Assembly: GCA_024743275.1 (NCBI GenBank)
Contig: JANSWW010000004.1
Coordinates: 1 to 64,000 of the forward strand
Reading direction: 5' to 3'
DNA: 64,000 bases
Origin: Alphaproteobacteria bacterium
GTDB taxonomy: Bacteria > Pseudomonadota > Alphaproteobacteria > JANSWW01
A program made the position numbers and the translations under genes. Below are positions 9,482 to 18,740 of this stretch, one piece after another (positions within the stretch are counted from its first letter, which is position 1; every line of letters begins with the position of its first letter). The notes below the pieces were generated by a model that made no database searches, was not told the DNA's origin, and worked only from the letters and a program-made list of their open reading frames with translations.

Positions 9482-10891
9482 GTGAACGGTGATAGGGTAA
9501 CCCGCACCCACTTGCTGGGGATCGTTTCGGGACTTCTGCGAGCGGCGGATCTGTTGGCTATCGCCCTGGGCTCGTTCTTCGCCAACGCGGCGACCGGCGA
9601 TCCCTGGGACTATTCGGGCTCCGTCGCCCTGGAGATCGTCGCCGCCATGCTGCTGGCCGCCGCCGGATTCAGCCGCACCGGCGCCTACGACCGCGAGACG
9701 ATCAGCCGACTTACCCTGCGCTTCGCCCGAATCTCGGCGATCTGGCTGGTGATCGTGGCGCTGGCGTTCATGTTCACCTATTTCGACGCCGAGATCATGG
9801 ACATGGATCCGATCTGGGCGAGCCTATGGTTCCTCTTCGCGCTCGCCCTGATGCTGTTCTGGCGTTTCATCCTCATCTATGTGGTCTCCCGCTGGCGCCG
9901 GGAATTGCGGCTCGCCAGTCTGGTCGCCGTCGTTGGCGGCGGCCGGATGGTCAGACGGATCGTCGAGCAGTTGCTGACGGAGGGGCAATCCGACTACCTG
10001 CTGATCGGCGCCTTCTCCAACGATCCCAAGACCCTGAAACCGTTGCAGGGCAAGGTGCCGTGCGGCAGCGTCGAACAGCTTCACCGACTGGTTCAGACCA
10101 ATGAATTGGACGACGTCCTGTTCGCCTTTCCGGATTCGGAGGTCGGGGCCTTTCAAGCGACGCTCAGCCAGGTGAAGGAATCCCCGGTCAACATCCGCCT
10201 CATTCCGCAGAACGTCGATCTCGATATCCACATCAACGGCTACAGCCAATTGGGCGCCCTGCCGCTGCTGCATCTCTACGACAAACCGCTCAGCGGGTGG
10301 TCGACGGTGGTGAAGGACCTGGAGGACAAGATCCTGGGGGCGACGATCATGCTGCTGTTCGCCCCGTTCATGCTGATGATCGCCCTCCTGATCAAACTGG
10401 ACAGCAAAGGGCCGGTCCTGTTCCGCCAGGTCCGCTACGGCTTCAACAACAATAAGTTCGTCGTTTACAAGTTCCGGACGATGAAGACCGATTGGGACCC
10501 GCGGTCGGCCCCGCTCCATGCGCAGAAACACGACCCGAGGGTGACCCGTGTCGGGCGGATTCTCCGCCGCACCAGCCTCGACGAGTTGCCACAGATCTTC
10601 AACGTCCTGGAAGGCAGCATGTCCCTGGTCGGGCCCCGACCCCACGCGGTCGTCCACACCGCGACCTATGCCGAGCAGGTCGACGGCTATTTCGCGCGCC
10701 ACAAGGTGAAGCCGGGCATCACCGGCTGGGCCCAGGTCAACGGATTCCGCGGCGACGCCGACGCGCCGGAGATGATCCGGCTCAGGGTCAAACACGACAT
10801 CGAATATATCGAAAACTGGTCGCTGATGTTCGATCTCAAGATCATTCTCATGACGCCGCTGGTCGGCTTCATCCACAAGAACGCCTACTGA
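9482..10891 (+). CDS. Undecaprenyl-phosphate sugar phosphotransferase (WcaJ-like)
   Basis: 469 residues from a GTG. The N-terminal part has four to five hydrophobic helices and a CoA-binding-like Rossmann region ([17 protein letters not shown]). The C-terminal catalytic domain shows [69 protein letters not shown] and [15 protein letters not shown], all signatures of polyprenyl-phosphate hexose-1-phosphate transferases. It starts repeat-unit synthesis by moving a sugar-1-phosphate, often glucose, to undecaprenyl phosphate at the inner membrane. It is convergent with the Wzc-like gene; three hairpin repeats sit over its stop codon. Confidence 0.93.
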   Translation: MNGDRVTRTHLLGIVSGLLRAADLLAIALGSFFANAATGDPWDYSGSVALEIVAAMLLAAAGFSRTGAYDRETISRLTLRFARISAIWLVIVALAFMFTYFDAEIMDMDPIWASLWFLFALALMLFWRFILIYVVSRWRRELRLASLVAVVGGGRMVRRIVEQLLTEGQSDYLLIGAFSNDPKTLKPLQGKVPCGSVEQLHRLVQTNELDDVLFAFPDSEVGAFQATLSQVKESPVNIRLIPQNVDLDIHINGYSQLGALPLLHLYDKPLSGWSTVVKDLEDKILGATIMLLFAPFMLMIALLIKLDSKGPVLFRQVRYGFNNNKFVVYKFRTMKTDWDPRSAPLHAQKHDPRVTRVGRILRRTSLDELPQIFNVLEGSMSLVGPRPHAVVHTATYAEQVDGYFARHKVKPGITGWAQVNGFRGDADAPEMIRLRVKHDIEYIENWSLMFDLKIILMTPLVGFIHKNAY

Positions 10892-10944
10892 TCCTAGGCG
10901 GAACGCCTACTCATCCTAGGCGGAACGCCTACTCATCCTAGGCG
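10879..10944. repeat. Three tandem 22-bp hairpin repeats between convergent genes
   Basis: Three direct copies (10879-10900, 10901-10922, 10923-10944) of gaacgcctactcatcctaggcg, with one substitution (g for c) in copy 1. Within each copy cgccta and taggcg are reverse complements around a 7-nt loop, so each copy can form a hairpin on either strand. The first copy holds the stop codon of the initiating transferase and the last covers the stop codon of the Wzc-like gene. There is no T-tract. It may act as a bidirectional terminator or mRNA 3'-end stabiliser. Confidence 0.85.
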
Positions 10945-13205
10945 GCCCGGCGGCGCTGGATCGGCAGCGGGCTCGACCGGTCGTAATAGGGACCGTAGGC
11001 GACATCGATCCAGTCGGCCTGCGACAGCACGACGCCGGCCATGACCCCGCCCGCCTCCCGGAGATCCTGCAGACCGTCACCGGCCACGTCCCGCGCCGTC
11101 TTCTCGCTGCGCACCACATAGATCACCCGGTCGACCAGACGGGAGAGGAACAGCGAGTCGGACACCGGCGCGACCGGCGGGCTGTCGAGCACCACCAGAT
11201 CGAACTGTCCCTCCACCTCGCGGATCAACGCGCCCAATTTGTCCGAAAGGATGAGATCGGCGGCGAGCGCCGACTTCGCCCCGGCGGCGATGAAGTAATG
11301 CCCGCTGGACAGGTCGAACTCGACGATGTCGTCCAGCTCCGCCTCGCCCACGAGATATTCGGTCAGCCCCGGCCCATCATAACGCCCAACGTGCTTGTGA
11401 ACGGTCGGATTGCGCAGGTCGCAATCGATCAGCAGGACCCGCTGGCCGATACGCGCGGCGACATAGGCGAGCGACAGACTGAGCGTGGACTTGCCCTCCC
11501 CGGACAGGGCGGAGGTCAGCATGACCGACTTGGGTGCCCCGGCCGGATCGATCAGCGCCATGGTGGTTCTCAACTTGCGCACGCTCTCGGCATAGGCGGC
11601 CGCCAGGGGATGGCCGACCGGATCGTAGTGTTCGAGCGCCGCCATCGGATCGTCGTCGATCTTCGGCACCACGCTGAGTACCGGTAGATTGAGGACCTGC
11701 TCGATCTGGGAGACGCTGTAGAAGCCGCTGCGCAACACCTCCAACAGGACGCTGAGCATGACACCGAGCGCCGCCCCGACAACGATGGCGGCGATCAGAA
11801 TAATGCCCTTGCGCGGCGCGAACGGTTCCTCCGGGACGACCGCGTTGGAGATCACCCGGATATCCTGTTCGGTGCTGAAGTCATCGCGGAGTTGGACGAG
11901 ATTGAGCCGTTCCAGCGCCTTTTCGTAAAGATCCCGCGCGGACACCGCCGCCTCCCGCAGGCTTTCCAACTTGATCTCGCTGGCGTTTTGACGGGCGATC
12001 TCCTCCTCGACGATGGCGAGTTCACGGTCGATCTCGTTCTCCCGCTGACGGGCGACATTGAGGTCGTTCTCAAGACCGATGACGATCTTCCGCACCTCGT
12101 CGCGGATCGCCCGGCGGATCTCCCGCAATTCGTCCTGGGCGGCGAGCACGGAAGGGTGTTGCTCGCGGAACCGGGTCTTCAGATCGGCGATCCGGCGCAG
12201 GATATTGGTCTCCTGGAACTTCAACTCGTTGGCCAAACCGGACTGCAGCCCCCCGCCGTCGCCCGACGGGGCCGCCAGCAGCAGTTGTTCGGCCTGGACC
12301 AGCCGGGCTTCGGCGAGCGCCCGGTCGGCGCCGGCGCGAACCGCTTGGTTGGCCAATTGAGACACCTTCTCGCGCAGCACGCTGAGGCCACCGCTGCCGA
12401 GGATACCGCTTTCCGCGCGGAACGCCTCGATCGCGTTCTCCGCCGTCTCGACACCGCTCTTCAACTCGTTAAGCGTCCGGTCGAGGAACTGGTTGGCCCG
12501 CTCGGCGGCCGCGTCGTCGCTCGCCCGCCGGTCCGCGATATAAGTCGTCACCACCGTGTTCGCGACAAGGGCGGCCCGCTCCGGGTCGGGAGACGAGAAC
12601 CGGACCAGGATCACGTTGGAGTTGGTCCGGGTGATGACGGTCAGATTGTCGATAAACTCCTCTACGGCACGGTTGAGCTTCTCGTCCTCGTTGGCCTGTC
12701 GGGGGGCAACGGCACGGTCCGGACGATCTCCGAACAGGCCGAACAGCAAGCCCATCAAGAGGTCGACCGCGTCCGATTGCTCGCGCTGGAGTGCTGGATT
12801 GAAGACCGGGTCGTCGACCAGCCCCAATTCCTGGACGACCTTCTCGGTCAACTCGCGGCTTTTGATGATGCTGGCCTCGGTCTGGATCGACCCCCGGTCG
12901 AGGCCGAACTCGTCGATCAGGCTGCCGATCGACCGGTTGTCCCCGCCCTCCACGATGATCTCGGCCTCGCCGCGATAGATCGGCTCGATCTGTTCCAGAA
13001 CCACGGCGACGAAGGCGACAAACGCCACCAGTACGCTCAACACCAGATATTTCCTGCGCAACAGAACGGCGAGCAGGCTCTTAAGGTCGAAGATGTCGGT
13101 CGCGGGCGCGGGCGTGGGCGCCGTCTGGTTGTGAAAAGACGGACCTGTCGGGGAGATGTATCCGTGGGGGGCCGGTGCCGGGGGCTGGGGGAGGAACTGA
13201 ACCAT
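10938..13205 (-). CDS. Polysaccharide co-polymerase with tyrosine autokinase (Wzc/ExoP-like)
   Basis: 755 residues. After a Pro-rich cytoplasmic start come a first transmembrane helix (about 53-70), a Wzz domain, a long periplasmic coiled-coil-rich stretch (about 200-430), a second helix (about 470-490) and a C-terminal BY-kinase: VMLTSALSGEGKSTLSLSLA (Walker A), RVLLIDCDLRNPTVHK (Walker A') and FDLVVLDSPP (Walker B). It controls chain length and couples synthesis to export. The C-terminus has few tyrosines (AYGPYYDRSS), less than the usual Tyr cluster. It lies immediately downstream of the export lipoprotein gene, 9 bp away. Confidence 0.92.
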   Translation of the reverse strand: MVQFLPQPPAPAPHGYISPTGPSFHNQTAPTPAPATDIFDLKSLLAVLLRRKYLVLSVLVAFVAFVAVVLEQIEPIYRGEAEIIVEGGDNRSIGSLIDEFGLDRGSIQTEASIIKSRELTEKVVQELGLVDDPVFNPALQREQSDAVDLLMGLLFGLFGDRPDRAVAPRQANEDEKLNRAVEEFIDNLTVITRTNSNVILVRFSSPDPERAALVANTVVTTYIADRRASDDAAAERANQFLDRTLNELKSGVETAENAIEAFRAESGILGSGGLSVLREKVSQLANQAVRAGADRALAEARLVQAEQLLLAAPSGDGGGLQSGLANELKFQETNILRRIADLKTRFREQHPSVLAAQDELREIRRAIRDEVRKIVIGLENDLNVARQRENEIDRELAIVEEEIARQNASEIKLESLREAAVSARDLYEKALERLNLVQLRDDFSTEQDIRVISNAVVPEEPFAPRKGIILIAAIVVGAALGVMLSVLLEVLRSGFYSVSQIEQVLNLPVLSVVPKIDDDPMAALEHYDPVGHPLAAAYAESVRKLRTTMALIDPAGAPKSVMLTSALSGEGKSTLSLSLAYVAARIGQRVLLIDCDLRNPTVHKHVGRYDGPGLTEYLVGEAELDDIVEFDLSSGHYFIAAGAKSALAADLILSDKLGALIREVEGQFDLVVLDSPPVAPVSDSLFLSRLVDRVIYVVRSEKTARDVAGDGLQDLREAGGVMAGVVLSQADWIDVAYGPYYDRSSPLPIQRRRAA

Positions 13206-13214
13206 GGCCGCGCC

Positions 13215-13850
13215 CTAGATAAACCGCCGGCCGACTTCGACAATGTCGCCGGGCCGCAAATAGGCGCCGGGCGCCACGTCGAAACGCCGCTCCCCTTCCA
13301 GGGTCTTCCGGTAGACGGTCACCTCGCTGGTGTCCGCCCGGCGGGTGAATCCGCCGGCGATCGCGACCGCCTCCCGCGCGGTCAGCCCGGGCCGGAACGG
13401 ATAGTCCCCGGGGATCGCGACCTGGCCGAGCACGAAGACCGGTCGATATTGCAGCACATCGAAGGAAACCTGCGGATCGACGAGGAAGCCGTCATTGAGC
13501 CGGCGGGCGACCTCCTCACGGACCTCGGTCACGGTGCGGTCGATCACCTTGACGGTGCCGATGAAGCCGACCTCGATCTCGCCCTCCGCGTCGATGTCAC
13601 GCTCCACGTTGAGGCCGCTGTTGTTGAAGACCCTCAGCGCGATCCGGTCCCCGACGCCGAGCCGATAGTCGGACAGGGTGGCCGGCCTGGAGAAGTCCGA
13701 AGGATCGTCGACGGCAATCCCCCCCTGGGACGGCGTGGCGCTCGTTTCCGTGGAGCCCTGTTGTGTCGCGCGCGCGTCCTCGTCGCCACCCGAGAAGCTC
13801 CCGCAGCCAGCCAATACGATAGCAACTAGTGCAAGAATTACAGTCTTCAC
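13215..13850 (-). CDS. Polysaccharide export lipoprotein (Wza-like)
   Basis: 211 residues using a GTG preceded by GAGGAG. The start gives VKTVILALVAIVLAGC, a lipoprotein signal peptide with the lipid-modified Cys at residue 16. The mature part contains YRLGVGDRIALRVFNNSGLNVERDIDAEGEIEVGFIG, the poly_export domain, and a SLBB-like region (PFRPGLTAREAVAIAGGF). Such proteins form the outer-membrane export channel or its adaptor. It overlaps the upstream barrel gene by 4 bp (GTGA) and precedes the Wzc-like gene, so the three form one export operon. Confidence 0.92.
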   Translation of the reverse strand: MKTVILALVAIVLAGCGSFSGGDEDARATQQGSTETSATPSQGGIAVDDPSDFSRPATLSDYRLGVGDRIALRVFNNSGLNVERDIDAEGEIEVGFIGTVKVIDRTVTEVREEVARRLNDGFLVDPQVSFDVLQYRPVFVLGQVAIPGDYPFRPGLTAREAVAIAGGFTRRADTSEVTVYRKTLEGERRFDVAPGAYLRPGDIVEVGRRFI

Positions 13851-15793
13851 GGATAGCTCCTCGGCAGGAACCCGGCCTGCCCGTTTTCCGACTGACAACA
13901 TAGTCTTACACCAATTTCAAGAAACGCGCGATTCTCCGTAAAGTCGAACCCGTCTATGCTTGAATTCCGATTGATCCGATCCGCCCGCGCGCTGACGAAG
14001 AAAAACTCGTTGATCATATAGTCGGCCTCGACGCCGACGACATAGAGATCGTCGGACCGATCCTGGGCCTGGAAGTCCTGCACCGCATAGCCGCCCTGGG
14101 CGCTGAGGATCAGATTCTCCAGCGGATCCCAGTCGAGCCGGACCCGGCCGTCCGTCAGGATCGTCGAGCCGCCGGTACCGCCGAGCGTGCTTTGAACGCT
14201 GCGGTCCAGGCTGCCGGTCACCGTCATGACCGGCGTGGGGTTCCAGACGCCGCGCGCCCGCACGAAGAGACCGTCGACGTTTTCGAGACTCGCGTCCTCG
14301 AAGCTACGATCGAAATAGCCGGCCTCAAGATCGAGGGCTGTGACGAAAGTCGGTTCCAGTTCGACCCCGCCGGTGACCAGCCAGGTCTTGCTGTCCCGGT
14401 TGAAGCCGAAACGATCGGCGGTGTTGTCGAAGTCGTTCAGCGTATAGCGCCCTTCGAGGAACAAGGCCTGGCGGCGCAGCAGCCGCTTTCCCACCCGGAG
14501 CGAGAAGGTGGTCTCGTCACGGTCGAAGTCGGAGCTGTCGTAGCTGTCGCCGGTCACGAGATCGGTGCCGACCAGATCGTCGTAATTGGACGTCGAATAG
14601 CGGATCTGGGGCCGGACGAAAAAGCCGTCCGACTGACCGAGGATGAACCGTGCCGCACCGGTCGCCCGGGTAAAGGCGACCAGGTCGTTGCGGCCGCCCG
14701 TGGGCGTCACCGCGCCGAGATCGTCGATCGATCCCCGAAGAATATGCCGCCTCTCGAGAAGCCCTTCCCCGGAGAACAGCAGGAAATCCTCGTATTCCGT
14801 GGCAAAGCCGACACGCCCCCCGAAATCGTCGTAGTCCTCCGAGCCTTCGTCGTCATGCCGGGCGTGCTCGCTGCGGAAACTGGCCGACAGGCTCCACAGA
14901 TCGAAGTCGGAGATCAGGTCGAGCCGGGTGCGGGCCAGGGTGATCCCGTCCGAGGTCTCGTTGAGGTCGCTGCGAAAGACATTGGAGCTGATCCCCCGCT
15001 CCACCGCGCCGCCGACAAACAGCTCCAATCCGCTCGGGTTGTCGGCGAGGCGTTCCGGTTCGACGACGCCCGCGGCACTCAGGGGGCGGCGCCACAAATC
15101 GTCGAGCACGAGGCCATAGCTCTCGAAATCCGGCCGCGCCCGGTTGCGCACCGTGTCCTCGAAGGCGGTGAGACCGAAGGGGGTGTCGGCGAACGGCCGA
15201 GCCTCGGCGGCAAGACGCGTTTTCTTGTCCGCGTCCCGTTCCACCTGCCGCGCCTCCCGTTCGTCCCGGATCCGGTCAAAGCGGCTGCGCGCATCGGTCT
15301 CCGCCTCGCCCCCGCGTTCCGCCGCCTCTTTCTGCGCGGCTTCGGTGACCGGGGACAGGGGCTGGATCTCGGAAGGCGCGGCGGCGGGCGCACCAGGGTC
15401 GAGCCCGGGCGTCGGTGTCGGATCGGCCGTGAGGCCAGCCGCCTCGAGCCGCTCCTTCGTCGCCTTCGCCCCGGGCAGGAGCGGCTGTAGATCGAGTGTC
15501 GCCGACGGCGCCAGGGACGGCAGCGGGATACCCGCGGTCTGCGCAAGCGCGATGCTGCCGATCAACACGGAGAAAACGCCCACCGGACCGAGGGCGGACA
15601 GGGTTCGACGGCGCAGCGTACGGATCCTATCTCCGGCTCCGAGGGGCCGCCGCGGCGGGGGTTTGGGCGGGGGTGTGGGCGGGGGTGTGGGCGCGAAGCT
15701 CGGCACCTGAATCCGGGCACGACTCCCGGAGCCGGCGGCGCGAATGACGCCGGGCCAATAGCCGCGCACCGATATCCGGTCGGATGTCCCCAT
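13847..15793 (-). CDS. Outer-membrane beta-barrel protein of the EPS operon
   Basis: About 648 residues. An unusually Pro-rich segment (PTPPPTPPPKPPPRRP) precedes a hydrophobic signal-like stretch (GVFSVLIGSIALAQTAG), then an Ala/Glu-rich linker, then about 400 residues of alternating aromatic/polar strands (for example LFVGGAVERGISSNVFRSD, FLEGRYTLNDFDNTADRFG) typical of outer-membrane barrels encoded with exopolysaccharide genes. The 3' end overlaps the Wza-like gene (GTGA). The start is unsure: TTG at 15805 and ATG at 15793 both place 70-90 residues before the signal peptide, so the real start may be further downstream. Role in export is inferred from operon context. Confidence 0.75.
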   Translation of the reverse strand: MGTSDRISVRGYWPGVIRAAGSGSRARIQVPSFAPTPPPTPPPKPPPRRPLGAGDRIRTLRRRTLSALGPVGVFSVLIGSIALAQTAGIPLPSLAPSATLDLQPLLPGAKATKERLEAAGLTADPTPTPGLDPGAPAAAPSEIQPLSPVTEAAQKEAAERGGEAETDARSRFDRIRDEREARQVERDADKKTRLAAEARPFADTPFGLTAFEDTVRNRARPDFESYGLVLDDLWRRPLSAAGVVEPERLADNPSGLELFVGGAVERGISSNVFRSDLNETSDGITLARTRLDLISDFDLWSLSASFRSEHARHDDEGSEDYDDFGGRVGFATEYEDFLLFSGEGLLERRHILRGSIDDLGAVTPTGGRNDLVAFTRATGAARFILGQSDGFFVRPQIRYSTSNYDDLVGTDLVTGDSYDSSDFDRDETTFSLRVGKRLLRRQALFLEGRYTLNDFDNTADRFGFNRDSKTWLVTGGVELEPTFVTALDLEAGYFDRSFEDASLENVDGLFVRARGVWNPTPVMTVTGSLDRSVQSTLGGTGGSTILTDGRVRLDWDPLENLILSAQGGYAVQDFQAQDRSDDLYVVGVEADYMINEFFFVSARADRINRNSSIDGFDFTENRAFLEIGVRLCCQSENGQAGFLPRSYP

Positions 15794-15889
15794 GCCTGTT
15801 CGCAAGACCTTTGCACCAAACCCGAATTCACCTGGGATTTAAGATAATTTTAATTTTCATAGATTAATATAACAAAAGGAGGTAAATTC

Positions 15890-15970
15890 TTGAAAAGTTT
15901 TGTGTTCACTCGGATTCATTGTATCTCCGCAGGGAAAACGATGCTGGTACTCTGGAGAAAGTTTATTTAG
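15890..15970 (+). CDS. Possible 26-codon small ORF or leader peptide
   Basis: A perfect AAGGAGG at about 15876-15883 lies 6-7 nt before a TTG that opens a 26-codon frame (begins MKSFVFTRIHC, ends LVLWRKFI) and stops at TAG 15968-15970. The region is markedly AT-rich compared with its surroundings. The Shine-Dalgarno is stronger than those of most genes here, which is why I list it. It could be a leader peptide for the EAL-like gene downstream; coding is not proven. Confidence 0.4.
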   Translation: MKSFVFTRIHCISAGKTMLVLWRKFI

Positions 15971-15993
15971 CATAGGACCGTTGGGGTAAGAAT

Positions 15994-16036
15994 TTTTCGC
16001 CTGGCAAGCCTCATCATTGCCAGTTAAAGGCGAAAA
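15994..16036 (+). promoter_or_regulatory. Extended hairpin in the leader of the EAL-like gene
   Basis: ttttcgcc-tggcaa (15994-16007) pairs with ttgcca (16017-16022) and ggcgaaaa (16029-16036), with a 9-nt loop and a 6-nt bulge: a 14-bp stem ending 27 bp before the ATG at 16064. It lies between the small ORF and the EAL-like gene, with no T-tract after it. It may be a translational or processing element. Confidence 0.55.
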
Positions 16037-16063
16037 CGTGACACGGGTTAGGAGAGTGCCGCA

Positions 16064-17305
16064 ATGGCGACACTGGGATCACAAGCGCGGCAAGGGCAGC
16101 GCGGGCCAAGTCAAGAATACTTGCTGCTTGACTATCTACAGCGGCTGGGTCGCGGCTCGCTTGAGGACCGTACCGCCGTTCACTTGCACCTTTCCCGTCT
16201 TCGTCCGCACAACCGCCGGGCACACCATATCCGTATCGCCGCCGCCACCTTCGAAGGCATCGTCCAGAACTACGAAGGACAGAGCTTTATTCTGTCCAAC
16301 TCCGACATCTTCTTCATCTGTAAAGGCGCTTCCCTTCAGGACATCGACACCGCGGTGATGAAGGTGCGCTTCCTGTTTTCGGAAGATCCACTCGCACAGG
16401 GCGATGAGGACGAGGACCTCGGTCAATTCGTAACTTGGTATAATCTCGAAAACCAATTCGACGAAGTTCTCGACCTCTCCAAAAGTCTGCACCGGGAACG
16501 GGAGCGCCAGGCCCGCATGCAGGCCTCCGGCCAGCAGCCGCAAAACCGGAATCGCGGTCGCAAGGCGATCGAGCCGGCCCAGCTCGCGAAGTTGGAGGAA
16601 TTCCTCGGCCGTGCGGATCTGTCCAATCTGATGCGGCGCCAGTCGATCTGCGCGGTCATCCAGGGCAACCGGGTTCAGCCGGTCTTTCAGGAACTCTACG
16701 TCTCGATCCCCGACCTGCAGCAGACCGTGCTGCCGGAATACGATCTCGGCTCCAACAAGTGGCTGTTCCAGCATCTGACCCAGACGCTCGACACCCGCAT
16801 GCTGTCGATGCTGATGCGGAACGATGATTCGACGATTTCAAGTTCGTTCTCAATCAACCTCAACGTCTCGACGATCCTGTCGCCGCAATTCCTCAACTTC
16901 GATTCGAGCCTCAAGGCCATCGCCCGGGGCACGGTCGTCGTGGAACTGCAGAAAATCGACATCTTCGCCGATATGGGCGCCTATATCTTCGCCCGGGACT
17001 TCCTGCGTGAGCGGGGCTACCGGGTCTGCCTGGACGGCATGACCCATCTAACGATCCAGTTCATCGACCGGGAACGCCTCGGCCTCGATCTGGTGAAGCT
17101 CCTGTGGACGCCGGATATGGGCGACGAGGCCCAGGGCGACCGTCTGACGGCGCTCAAGGAACATATCGACCGCTGCGGCCGAGCGCGGATCATTCTCTGC
17201 CGCTGCGATTCGGACGAGGCGGTGCGGTTCGGCCAGTCCCTCGGGATCACCATGTTCCAGGGACGCCATATCGACAAATTGTTGACCGAGCGCCGGGTCA
17301 GCTAA
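16064..17305 (+). CDS. Degenerate EAL-domain protein
   Basis: 413 residues with a good GGAG before the ATG. The N-terminal about 200 residues are not recognised. The C-terminal half resembles an EAL fold: IQGNRVQPVFQELYVSI aligns with the EAL strand, GTVVVELQKIDIFADM and YRVCLDGMTHLTIQFI with later strands, and ITMFQGRHIDKLL with the family's final FQG strand. The catalytic Glu of EAL, the paired Asp residues (DDFG-like) and other metal ligands are missing, so phosphodiesterase activity on c-di-GMP is unlikely; it may be a c-di-GMP or protein-binding adaptor. Its neighbours are the EPS operon (divergent) and, further on, a PilZ protein. Confidence 0.65.
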   Translation: MATLGSQARQGQRGPSQEYLLLDYLQRLGRGSLEDRTAVHLHLSRLRPHNRRAHHIRIAAATFEGIVQNYEGQSFILSNSDIFFICKGASLQDIDTAVMKVRFLFSEDPLAQGDEDEDLGQFVTWYNLENQFDEVLDLSKSLHRERERQARMQASGQQPQNRNRGRKAIEPAQLAKLEEFLGRADLSNLMRRQSICAVIQGNRVQPVFQELYVSIPDLQQTVLPEYDLGSNKWLFQHLTQTLDTRMLSMLMRNDDSTISSSFSINLNVSTILSPQFLNFDSSLKAIARGTVVVELQKIDIFADMGAYIFARDFLRERGYRVCLDGMTHLTIQFIDRERLGLDLVKLLWTPDMGDEAQGDRLTALKEHIDRCGRARIILCRCDSDEAVRFGQSLGITMFQGRHIDKLLTERRVS

Positions 17306-17350
17306 CCCCCTCTCCCGGGCCCCCTCTCCCGGGCCCGTGACGCCGCACTT

Positions 17351-17971
17351 CTATTCGAGCGGGATCATCACCCCCTCGCGATAGGCCGGGTGTTCCTGCA
17401 GCCGCGAGTAATAGGTCTCGAGATTGCGGTATTCCGGCCGCTCGATCGGCATGGCGTTATAGCGATAGGTCGCCGCCCCGATGGCGATGTCTCCCAACCC
17501 GAGGCGATCCCCACCCATATAGGGCCGGGTGGCGAGCCATTCGTCGACAACGGCGAAGTGCTGGTGCACCAGTTCCGCCGCCTTGGCGATCGCCGGCGGA
17601 TCGCGCTCCGCCTCCGGGGTCCGATAGAGCTGCCAGAACACCGTCGTCATCGGCGGGATCAGGGTGAAGGACTTCCAGTCCATCCACATATCCCCCCGCG
17701 CGCGCTCTCCCGGATCGGTCGGCCACAGGCCGCCCTCGTCATAGCGGGCGGCGAGATAGCGGACGATCGCGTTGCTTTCGAACAGCGTGACGTCGCCGTC
17801 GACCAGCACCGGAATGCGGCGGGACGGGTTCATGCTGTGAAACTCGGCGCTGTCGAGTCCGCCGAACTTTCCACCGGCGTCGATCCGTTCATGATCGAGG
17901 CTGAGATGGAGAATGGTCCACATCACCTTTTGCACATTGATCGAGCTGGTGCGTCCCCAGACGGTAAGCAT
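17351..17971 (-). CDS. Glutathione S-transferase family protein
   Basis: 206 residues starting MLTVWGRTSSINVQKVMWTI, with GGAAACGGAG upstream. The thioredoxin-like N-terminal domain has RIPVLVDGDVTLFESNAIVRYL, the cis-Pro and glutathione gamma-glutamyl (ESNAI) motif. The helical C-terminal domain includes YMGGDRLGLGDIAIG, the GST N-capping motif. It is probably a cytosolic glutathione-dependent transferase of the beta/nu-like bacterial groups; substrate unknown. The S in RTSS may be the catalytic Ser. Confidence 0.85.
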   Translation of the reverse strand: MLTVWGRTSSINVQKVMWTILHLSLDHERIDAGGKFGGLDSAEFHSMNPSRRIPVLVDGDVTLFESNAIVRYLAARYDEGGLWPTDPGERARGDMWMDWKSFTLIPPMTTVFWQLYRTPEAERDPPAIAKAAELVHQHFAVVDEWLATRPYMGGDRLGLGDIAIGAATYRYNAMPIERPEYRNLETYYSRLQEHPAYREGVMIPLE

Positions 17972-18056
17972 GCTCCGTTTCCTCCCGCTCTTTTTTGAAT
18001 TGGATCGATTTTGCTGTTGCGGCCGGCGGCGCCCCGACGGGGCCACACATGCCGCG

Positions 18057-18653
18057 TCAGATAAGGGCGTCGATCTCTTCGTCGCTGAGTGAACCGGGCA
18101 CGACGGTGAAGGGCAGCCGAAGACCGCTCGCCATCTTGCTCGACAGATAGCTCAGGATCGGCCCCGGCCCTTTCTTGTCGGTGCTGGAGGCGATCACAAG
18201 GATCGAGATCGCCTCGTCTTCGTTGATCAGCCGCAGCAACTCGTCCTGCCGCTTCCCCTCGCGCAGATTGATGATCGGCATTTCGCCGGTCATCCTCACG
18301 ACCTCCCCGGACACGTCGTTGAGGAGCTTTTCCGCGGCGAGACGGTTCTCCTCCCGCATGATGTCACCGACCGACATCCAGGTTTCGATCTCGGCGGGCT
18401 CGATCACATGGAGCAGCGCCACCCGGCCACCGGTCCGTTTGGCGCGGCCGCAGGCGAAGCGAAGGGCGCGCGACATCTCCGGGGTATTGTCGACCAGAAC
18501 CAGGAAAACGCGCCGGGGACCGGTCTGCTTGCGCCGTTCCGGACCGGACTCCGCGTCCCGGCCTTCACCGCCCGAGTTATCGGACAGATCATCCCGGGAC
18601 GGATCATCTCGGGATGGATCATCCCCGTCGTCGAACATCGCTTGGTCCGTCAT
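18057..18653 (-). CDS. Universal stress protein (UspA) family
   Basis: 198 residues. A charged N-terminal tail with DPSRDDPSRDDLSD repeats (encoded by short direct DNA repeats around 18590-18630) precedes a UspA fold: RVFLVLVDNTPEMSRALRFA, GGRVALLHVIEP and AISILVIASSTDKKGPGPIL, ending with LPFTVVPGS. The usual ATP-binding G-x2-G-x9-G-S/T is only partly kept, so nucleotide binding is uncertain. UspA proteins are cytosolic stress factors. It lies 87 bp downstream of the TIGR02186-like gene on the same strand. Confidence 0.8.
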   Translation of the reverse strand: MTDQAMFDDGDDPSRDDPSRDDLSDNSGGEGRDAESGPERRKQTGPRRVFLVLVDNTPEMSRALRFACGRAKRTGGRVALLHVIEPAEIETWMSVGDIMREENRLAAEKLLNDVSGEVVRMTGEMPIINLREGKRQDELLRLINEDEAISILVIASSTDKKGPGPILSYLSSKMASGLRLPFTVVPGSLSDEEIDALI

Positions 18654-18740
18654 GAAACGGCCTCCCTCTTCCTCCCGTTGCCGGCAAGGGCGATCTCCGC
18701 CGCCTTTGTTTTCAAGCCCGTCCCGCCCGTACGCGACGCA

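Noticed and set aside
10879..10944. Short CRISPR array
   Set aside because: The 22-bp repeats are directly contiguous with no spacers and no cas genes are near.
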